Assembly: GCA_025558075.1 (NCBI GenBank)
Contig: JAHLKF010000008.1
Coordinates: 620,001-684,000 of the forward strand
Source of the DNA: Gaertneriomyces semiglobifer
Taxonomy: Eukaryota; Chytridiomycota; Chytridiomycetes; Spizellomycetales; Spizellomycetaceae
Length of the DNA stretch: 64,000 bases
Reading direction: 5' to 3'
The notes beneath the pieces are model-generated. The model saw only the letters and a program-made list of their open reading frames with translations, had not been told where the DNA came from and did not search any database. The translations under genes and the position numbers were made by a program. This document shows, piece after piece, positions 56,815 through 64,000 of this stretch; the stretch's first letter is position 1; each line of letters starts with the position of its first letter.

Positions 56815-57423
56815 ATGTCGACAGCCATCGTGAGCCGATCCCTCGACCACTCCCGCACCAGTTATAAGGCCCCAGAGAAGCATTTACATACGAAGGACTC
56901 TGCTAGAATACCCGCTCTTCCGACTGTCGACGCAGGATTGCTGGAAATAACACCTACGGATCTCATCCTAGCGGAAACGCTAAGGGATCTTCGAGAACTA
57001 GTACCCGACTATAGGACTGCTCCTATTGCTACCGCATTCAATTGGTCTGAGTTATGGCAGCTTCTTCCCCGTTCTGCTAGTAAACGCTGGTACCTGGTGG
57101 TGTTCCGCTCTGTACGAAAAGCTACTGCCAACTCTTCGGCCCTCTATGACGCGGATCACCTGGCACATGAGGAGGCGAAGAAAAGCGGCGGAATACTGAA
57201 ATACTGGTACGGCGATTTAAATGACCAACGGGAGTGCCTCGCCATGTGTGTTTGGGCCAGCAGAGACTTTGCCAAGCGGGCGACAACCGGTCCAGACCAT
57301 GTTAAGGCTATGAGACTAGCAGCACAGATGTATGAGACCTACCGGTTAGAGCGCTATTGGCTGATCAAGGATGCGGATAGTAATGAGTTCCATGTCGAGC
57401 AATTGGACAGCAGTAGCTATTGA
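56815..57423 (+). CDS. UPF0643-family fungal protein
   Basis: Conserved fungal protein of unknown function. Single exon, 202 aa from ATG 56815; the frame stays open upstream to 56740 but has no ATG. Conserved core: WYLVVFRSVRK, LYDADHLAHEEAKKSGGILK, YWYGDLNDQRECLAMCVW, SRDFAKRA, HVKAMRLAAQMYETYRLERYWL. There is no signal peptide or membrane segment. The family assignment is from memory of the conserved core; no biochemical role is known to me. Confidence 0.75.
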   Translation: MSTAIVSRSLDHSRTSYKAPEKHLHTKDSARIPALPTVDAGLLEITPTDLILAETLRDLRELVPDYRTAPIATAFNWSELWQLLPRSASKRWYLVVFRSVRKATANSSALYDADHLAHEEAKKSGGILKYWYGDLNDQRECLAMCVWASRDFAKRATTGPDHVKAMRLAAQMYETYRLERYWLIKDADSNEFHVEQLDSSSY

Positions 57424-58133
57424 TAGGATGAATAGAGAAATGACAAAGCGTACTCTTACGGTTGCCTTTCTCATACTGCATTGGCCTCGGCCTATCGAAC
57501 GTGGGGCATTTATGCTGCTATTATGAGTGTTCATGTTTGTTTTTGTCGCGCCACGCTGTGCTGAGTACTGTGGAGAGAGAAACCACTCTTGGGCGTGATC
57601 CGTCACCCCAATGGCAAGGGCTGACATGTCCTTGCTTATAGAGGTTCGCTCGGGTGTATGGCATTATCTTCGGCTTTGGACAGGGTTACATGGCCGCAAC
57701 GTGGGAAGCATTTGCAGAGCGATACTCAAGGATGCAACTTCCCCATGTTTGAAGTCGTGGTAGATCTAGAAATTGAGCATCTAACATGGGCCGCCTACAA
57801 TAACAATCCGTGCCAGCTCGTGTCATCATTCGAGCCTTATTCTTATGTGCCCCTCGATACAGGCAGGATCTGGTTGGTCCCATCATTACCAATACCTCCA
57901 ATAACAATAACCTAATCCGAGCAGAAGGCAGAAGCTCCGCTCCGAGTGTAAGGCTTATCTGCCATTGCAAGATGCTGCTCGGTGAGGGTTTTGCTGTTTT
58001 CATCGCTGGTGCTTGTTTTACTTTTTCGCCTTCGTTGGAGCGGGTTTGATAAATGCAAGTGTGCTCACGCGCGTGCGTAACAGCTGCCGTCAAAAACCTC
58101 TCCTCGTCAGCTGCTGCCATCTAAACGCAAGAC
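57424..58133. other. Intergenic, 710 bp
   Basis: Between the UPF0643 gene and the metallo-beta-lactamase gene, both plus. An antisense open frame starts at 58120, only 13 bp from the next gene's ATG; see rejected items. Confidence 0.35.
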
Positions 58134-59306
58134 ATGCCACCAGAAACTGTCGCTAACGCCAATGGAGCAGCCTGCCAGAACAACGAATTCATCTTTTTGG
58201 GCACAGGTATTCTTCGAATTCACAGTTGCAAACGTGTGCTCACTAACAATTGGGGTTTCCGAACAGGAACGTCTGGGTCAGTTCCAAATATCTTCTGCTT
58301 GACTGCTGAAAAACCAACTTGCCAAGTCTGCCAGGCCGCAATACGTCTGGAGCCGTCAAGAGATGTGAACGACTCTATCCCTGTTTTCAACAAGAATAAA
58401 CGAAGAAACACTTCTGGGGTTTACAGATATATGCACTCTGATGGACGCATGAGGTATGGGATCGAATGGGGACATGGTTTTACGTAAACTCTTCGATTCA
58501 CCTGCTTAGTTTAACAGGAACATATTGATTGATGTCGGAAAAACATTCTATGAATCAGCGTTAACCTGGTTCGTGCATCACCGCCTGCGCCGGATAGATG
58601 CCGTGCTATTGACGCATGGGCACGCAGATGCCATGATGGGAATGGATGATTTGCGGCATTGGACCATCGGCGGTGCATCGTATAGTGTGCAAGACTATGT
58701 CGATGTATACTGTAACCGTCGAACGATGGACGTGGTTCAATCGGCTTTTCCTTACATTTGCGACACTGGGAAAGCGACAGGTGGCGGGGAAGTCCCTAGT
58801 ACCAAGTTCCATATATTAGACGACATGGCCAATGGCGTGCAGACTTTCAAGATTGAAGAATTGGAGGTGACTGCATTCGACGTTGAACACGGCAAGGACA
58901 CGGATGGCTCCCCGTTCATGTCTCTGGGCTTCAAAATTGGAGACTTCGTCTACATCAGTGATGCCAACCGCATCCCAGGCTCGGCGAAGCGCCTCATTGA
59001 AGGATCAACTCAGACACTCGTCATCGACGCATTGCACTGTGAGTGATCCATGGTATTCCGAGTAAACTTTAAGCTAAAACAACATCAACTCTCACAGATA
59101 CGGGACATGCATCGCACTTCTCCATTGAACAATCCATTGTAGAATCTTTGGACATCGTGCGACGGGGAGGCACGTGTTTTTTCACAGGCTTTTCACATAG
59201 AGTGGATCACGATAAGCTCGAGGATGAACTCAAAAATGACAATCGTCTGCAATCAGCGGGTATACGCATTCTCCCTGCCTATGATGGCCTAAAGATAACT
59301 TTATAG
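58134..59306 (+). CDS. Metallo-beta-lactamase-fold hydrolase (PhnP-like)
   Basis: Zinc-dependent MBL-fold protein, close to the PhnP/cyclic phosphodiesterase type; substrate unknown. Exons 58134-58206, 58267-58453, 58518-59038 and 59098-59306 give 329 aa with all frames closing. Motifs: FLGTGTSGSVP (completed by splice 1), CQVCQAA, RRNTSG, ILIDVGKTFYES, the metal motif THGHADAMMGMDDLR, FDVEHG, YISDANRIP, and ALHYTGHASHFS (completed by splice 3). The metal motif has Ala where many MBL proteins have His (HxHADA rather than HxHxDH), a change I believe is common in this eukaryotic group. Confidence 0.88.
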
Positions 59307-59819
59307 CAGGATAGCTTTCCATAGCATGAAATTAGGAGCACACGGTGAGATAGTCAGAAAATAACATTTACTGCACCAATGTTCATCGTTCTTTCCTATA
59401 TGCTGGTTATAACATGCGGTGCGATTGCAGACCGGGGACACAACACCCGATGAGTAATGGTACGACGGAATAACAGGAGGGTGAATCGCCACAGACAAAA
59501 TCTCACATCTCACTCATGGCGCAAAACACGGAGGACGAGGTCTAAGTAACTACCTGACCTCCCAAAATTGCTGCTGATGGGTCACAGATGCCCGTGCATT
59601 CCTACCGCTACCATATTCTCTACTTGAACAGCACTCTTTGGATACCCATAACCAAGAACTATGGCGTTGTTGGTTATTGGATCACGTTGAGGCTGCACCT
59701 TGGTAATCGCCAAACCTATTGGCGAAAGAGCTCTGCTCTACCAAAGTAGGTCAATCTACCATAACTGCCAGTACAATGCTGATGTACTGAAGACTGGGTC
59801 ACTGTTGTAAATTGCGTCA
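59307..59819. other. Convergent intergenic interval, 513 bp
   Basis: Between the 3' ends of the MBL hydrolase (plus) and PPAT (minus). No gene or RNA gene recognised. Confidence 0.45.
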
Positions 59820-60912
59820 CTATCCGCTAGATAACTTTGCAAGGCGTTCGCGAATTGCGGTGGAGCTGATTTTCAACGACATATCGGAGACCGTTGTTCC
59901 TCCTGAAGATATCACATCGATAGTAAAGATGTCCAAAGGATTCAGCCCATTTTCTTCTCGCAATTTGTTGACTACCGACACCGAGGTAAATAATGCGTCA
60001 GGTCAAAATCACAACACACTTACCTGCCGTACATCCACCTAACGTTTCTTGCGAACCTACAATGGCCTGCAATAAATCATCGTACCTGGTGGGCCCATAT
60101 GCATCCGTAATGGGCACCACCTCATACTGCAGGCTGCCGCATATCATTGTGAGGAAAGCTTTGACACCCGCCACCCGGTCGTCGATCGGCTGCATATAAT
60201 TGTACTCTTTCTTCCGCTTCAAACTCTCCTGATCAAAATCCACTACTCCGCACACCAGTCGCGTGCGAGCCAGCCATGCAGCAGCGGTGAGGAGAATCTT
60301 GTGTCCTGCATGAAGATGGTCAAATGTTCCACCTAGAGCAACATGGTCATAAACCAGTGGCTTAGAGGTAGAGCTGTCCAAAGCCTCCATCGACAGAGGG
60401 GATGATTCATCAGATGTCGATGTGGAAATGTTCTCTGATGCATCTACGAAGCTCAACGGCGACTGTAACCCTTTCGCCCGTCGTACATTTATTTCGGCCA
60501 GTAACAGTTTATCCTCTTTGAGCCCAACCAGTGCTTCACATTCGTCAAAGGTCCATGGATCATAACCACACCACTCATCGAAGATCACGTTAATGGATAG
60601 AAAAGGATCACCAGCATCATATGCTTCCTTGGTTGCTACCATGTAAATATCGGCAACGAATGACTTGAACAAATTCCATGTTGGAACCCTCGCCGTCAGA
60701 GCTGATTGGATTTCCGCAGATGAGACTACGATGAGAACCCCCTTCGATGGCGCTCTATCCGGAGCGTCACAAGCTTTCGATTTTTGGCGAGCAATGAGCG
60801 CCACTGCTGCTCTTACTTTCGCCAAAAAGTCGTCCCGCGGGCTGCTAAAGCTGGCTACATCCACCGAGACAGCTACTACCCTGTATTCTGCGTTGTCGGA
60901 TGGTGATCGCAT
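59820..60912 (-). CDS. CAB4: Phosphopantetheine adenylyltransferase (CoA synthesis)
   Basis: Fourth step of CoA synthesis: 4'-phosphopantetheine plus ATP to dephospho-CoA. Exons on minus 60024-60912 and 59820-59971 give 346 aa. The N-terminal 190 residues are the poorly conserved eukaryotic extension. The nucleotidyltransferase core then shows GGTFDHLHAGHKILL (nucleotide-binding HxGH), QPIDDRVAGVKAF, and after the splice AVNKLREENGLNPLDIFTIDVI and ISSTAIRERL. There is no dephospho-CoA kinase domain, so it is monofunctional as in fungi, unlike animal COASY. The 52-nt intron is the shortest in the window with a confident model except 328-377. Its start is 207 bp from the divergent coiled-coil gene. 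Confidence 0.93.
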
Positions 60913-61119
60913 GTTGTTGGTTTCGGTTCAGTTTGTCCACTCCCGTGGTTCTGCTCGGCGATCCTACGCGTTGCAAGTCGATCAACTAAAAACAAATGAC
61001 ATGACATGCTACTGAAGGCCCAGTCCGTGCGCCATCGTGAGGAATGCATATGAACGACGAGGAGAGGTGGAACTTGGCCATGGTTACTGAAGTGCTCTTG
61101 CTAGATCTACGCCAACACG

Positions 61120-62052
61120 ATGCCGCATACGCAGGCAAGGCACCAGCACCGGAATGTCTTGAAGGACCACGACGGACAGCCTACGCATGACAGGCTAACC
61201 CTGAATGCGGAAGATGTAGGACCCCTGGATCCCTTGACATCACTGGCCGAAGGCATTGGAGCCGGTAACCGAACGTCCGATGCCGTGCTGGTATCGCCCT
61301 ACATTCTGGCGATTCTAAAACAACGAGTTGAGGAAGTTACGAAGGGCAATATTCTGCTCACTTCACAGTTGAATACAAATGCGAAGCACTTGCAAGAGTC
61401 ACTAGCTCGAGAGGACCGGTTGCGCGGACAATTGGATGCGGAAAGAGTACAGCACGCAAAACGTGTTGCCGAGTTACAGTCGAAAATCAATGCTTTGAGG
61501 CTGCACTCGGAGGAGGATGAGCCTCTCTTCAAGCGATCCGGTGGTAGCGCGGCAGTCATAGATGCTCTGATGCATGAGGTAGACCTTCTTATTTGGTGCA
61601 TGCGATGATCTGGCTGTATGTGCGCTGCTGCAATGATCAGCACGTTCGCGTTCACTGGCGACAATCTAGCGCATGGCATGAGGAGCAAATTATTCATTCC
61701 TATCCTTTAGTTTAGAGTCAAGCGAGGGTTCTTGTCGACTGCTTCCACCAAACCCCGACCCGGCATGAGAGAAAGTTCTCGCAAGACGCAAGCACACGCT
61801 AACAAGCGGCCAATCAAGAATGAGTCGAACAGACCCTCCAGTACGACAATGCTCGAAGAAGAGATGGCTTTAATGGAGCATATACCCCGTCTCTTCAAGC
61901 AACTCGACGAGTTCTCTGCGCTTAAGGAGATGAAAGCGCAAAAGCAGAAGCAGAAGTGGCAGTCTGAACGCATGCAGCGACACTTTCAGGAGAGTCTACA
62001 GTTGACCAGAAGTAAAATCAGTCATCTGCAAGACGTATTGCATATGCGCTGA
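61120..62052 (+). CDS. Unrecognised coiled-coil protein
   Basis: I do not recognise this protein. Two open stretches, 61120-61578 and 61711-62052, join in phase 0 across a 132-nt intron with a good donor (GAG|GTAGAC) and a pyrimidine-rich acceptor (TATCCTTTAG), giving 266 aa. Residues near 60-135 form one coiled coil (VEEVTKGNILLTSQLN...LRGQLDAERVQHAKRVAELQ), and the C-terminal 70 residues another (EEEMALMEHIPRLFKQLDE...KQKQKWQSERMQRHFQESL). A basic Ser/Lys-rich linker lies between. A small middle exon is possible in the long intron. A kinetochore, spindle-pole or similar structural role is only a guess. Confidence 0.6.
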
Positions 62053-62150
62053 TGTTAGCAGTTGTTCAAACAAGGCTGCATTCCTAGTTCCACGCAGTCA
62101 GTCTTTCTTATTTACTACATATCTACAATTGCTTCGCATGTGTGGAAAAT

Positions 62151-64000
62151 TTATGAAACAAGGAGGCGTGGTGCGATGTTCATCGCCATCAACTCTTGGA
62201 ACAAGAGCTTTGCGGCGTAGGGCATATGTACTTGGGAGATCGCAGTCGTATTCTTGCATACTCTGCATTCATACTTGTTTTTCTTGAGATCAGCGATAGC
62301 CATCAAACCGCAACGGTCACAGACGTGGATTCGGTATGCATCTGATGCGTCAAAGAGACGCTCCTTCAAGAACTGCGCGGCGCCATGGGCAATGAAACAA
62401 TCGCGCTCCATCTCTCCGAAACGCAGACCACCGTCTCGTGAACGACCTTCCACGGGCTGTCGGGTAAGAATTTGAACTGGTCCACGCGCACGACTGTGGA
62501 TCTTGTCGTCCACCATGTGCTTCAAACGTTGGTAGTAAGTTGGCCCGAAGAAGACTTGAGCCTGCAGTTTGCGGCCCGTGTGACCATTGTACAACACTTC
62601 GAAGCCACGCTTTTGGTAGCCGTACTTCTCAAGAGCTGACGAAATTTGCTCAACCGTAACATCTGTGAACGGCGTCGCGTCTCCCTCAATACCCGTAAGC
62701 GTCGCTAGCTTGGAAAGCAGACACTCAACCAAATGCCCGATGGTCATACGCGACGGAATGGCGTGGGGATTGACAACCAAGTCGGGGCTGACACCTTCAG
62801 CCGTAAAAGGCATATCCTCCTGTCTGTATGTTATACCGACAGTACCTTTTTGTCCGTGACGGGACTAGATGAGGTGCGCAGGTCAGATATGGCAAATGTA
62901 TACCTCAAATCAATGCATCAAGCACATACCGCAAACTTGTCACCCATTTGTGGGACACGCACAGATCTTATTCTCACTTTCACAAATTTATATCCCGCCT
63001 CGTTTGTGGTTACCATGACCTGATCAACGATACCGCTTTCCGTGCTCTTCAACGGCGTGGATGCGTCACGTTTTGTGTGCTCCGCCGTCCGCTGCCCCAT
63101 CTCGGCACTGTCTTCTTTGATGGGTACTGTTTTACCAATGATGATGTCCTCCCCGCTAACACGAACGCCAGTCGTAATAAGTCCGTCCTCATCAATTTTT
63201 TCGTATGTCCCGTGCTTCAAGCGCAAACATGTATCACGCGTCGGCTTCTCAAACGTCTCACTCGCCATAATTCCTTTCTTTTCTGTGTCCATGTATACCC
63301 GGTAGTACATACTCCGGAACAACCCTCGATCGATCGAACTTTGGTTCATGATCAGTGAATCTTCCTGGTTATAACCAGAGTATGTAGCAATGGCAACGAT
63401 AGCATTTTGTCCTGCAGGCAGTTCACGGAAATGAAGGTACTCCATAGCCCGTGTTGTAGCCAGTGGCTTTTGTGGATAGAATAGAATGTTCGCCATCGTA
63501 TCCATACGGAGTTGGTAGTTTGTGAGATAGATACCCATCGCTTGCTTGCCCATAGCCGATTGGTAGGTGTTACGAGGCGACTGATTGTGATCAGGGAACG
63601 GAATAATGCTAGCACAAACGCCAAGAATCATACTCGGGTGAATCTCACAATGAGTGTAGTTTCGGGCGTAGGCAGCAGTGGATTTTAGTCGCACTGTGAC
63701 GTCTCGTTCCTGACCAGCGTCATCACGGTGTTCGCCGCCTTCCCGTACGCGCTTTAAATCGTCGGCGTCCATGGCAATCATGACAGTTTCCTCTTCCTCA
63801 GTGTCCAGGTACTCAACCATACCCTCCGAAATAAGATCATTCCAGTTAGAGATGCGCTCTCCAGTTTCCGGGTCGGGATTTAGCCGCTCCAACATATCGC
63901 GCTTAAGTGCGAGTCGCTGCTCCTCGTTAACGACGAAGAGTGGTCGGGCTATACGACCGCCATCCGTGTACAAGCGCAATTCCTTGTCCGACACATCACG
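62151..64000 (-). CDS. RPB2: RNA polymerase II second-largest subunit, C-terminal part
   Basis: Catalytic-core subunit of RNA polymerase II; about the last 594 residues are in the window and the 5' part lies beyond 64000. Exons on minus: 62930 to beyond 64000, and 62151-62864. Diagnostic blocks: [53 protein letters not shown] (formed by the splice), [37 protein letters not shown], and the C-terminal zinc site [19 protein letters not shown], ending in PRLLVS. The sequence follows Rpb2 rather than the Pol I or Pol III paralogues. It is convergent with the coiled-coil gene, 98 bp apart. Confidence 0.97.

Noticed and set aside
57686..58120. 144-codon minus-strand ORF (or a 48-residue protein after a 62-nt splice) starting at 58120
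   Set aside because: Its ATG is 13 bp from the MBL gene's ATG, it has no family similarity, and the splice model rests only on GT-AG signals.
59307..59819. Possible tRNA-like segment near 59720-59745 (reverse of a D-arm-like sequence)
   Set aside because: No matching T-arm (GGTTCGA) or foldable acceptor stem could be found.
1..64000. CRISPR arrays, bacterial operons, prophage, rRNA genes
   Set aside because: None seen; the window is eukaryotic nuclear DNA with spliceosomal introns throughout.

Overview
This is nuclear DNA from a fungus, most likely a zoosporic (chytrid-type) one. Genes are tightly packed on both strands. Introns are numerous and short (mostly 50-70 nt, GT-AG). The gene set is fungal in character: an SPG1/TEM1 septation GTPase, a monofunctional phosphopantetheine adenylyltransferase, KRI1/URB2/NOP4/ERB1 and a UPF0643 protein. 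An ARMC2 homologue, a protein needed to build the flagellar axoneme in animals, points to a species with flagellated zoospores. I see no operons, CRISPR arrays, tRNA or rRNA genes, or intact transposons.

Layout. 0-14 kb: ARMC2 (3' end beyond the window), ER alpha-mannosidase I, proteasome beta2, a short SF3A1-like protein, a circularly permuted YqeH-type GTPase, SF3A3 and a CorA magnesium transporter. 14-27 kb: NOP4/RBM28, an unrecognised coiled-coil protein, an EEP-fold hydrolase, a 1541-residue STK11IP-like LRR protein and a 1.4 kb gene-poor gap. 27-40 kb: meiotic HOP1 (12 exons, HORMA plus PHD plus winged helix), a tiny His-rich possible tail-anchored protein, a LETM1-domain protein, a UBE2G1-type E2, intronless URB2 and SPG1. 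40-42.2 kb: a gene-poor region with an imperfect inverted repeat and a diverged direct duplication. 42-54 kb: HERPUD-like ERAD protein, copper chaperone CCS1, a LENG1-like spliceosome-associated protein, NEDD8-E1 subunit NAE1/ULA1, an MCFD2-like EF-hand protein divergent from a p24 cargo receptor, KRI1 and ERB1. 54-64 kb: TAF7, UPF0643, a metallo-beta-lactamase-fold hydrolase, CoA-pathway PPAT, an unrecognised coiled-coil protein and the C-terminal part of RPB2 (5' end beyond the window).

Themes. Nearly everything is housekeeping. Several genes fall into the same processes: ribosome assembly (NOP4, URB2, KRI1, ERB1), U2 snRNP SF3a (SF3A1-like, SF3A3), ubiquitin/NEDD8/ER quality control (mannosidase I, proteasome beta2, UBE2G1, HERPUD-like, NAE1) and early secretion (MCFD2-like and p24). 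Whether this is more than chance cannot be judged from one window. Exon structures were built by hand from reading frame, splice signals and family similarity; reading-frame arithmetic closes for all complete multi-exon models except ARMC2 exon 1, which is unresolved.

I found no clearly new system. The items most worth a second look are the SF3A1-like gene without SURP or ubiquitin-like domains, the duplicated and inverted repeat block at 40.5-41.5 kb, the hidden 52-residue His-rich membrane ORF, and the in-frame (retainable) intron in the EEP hydrolase.
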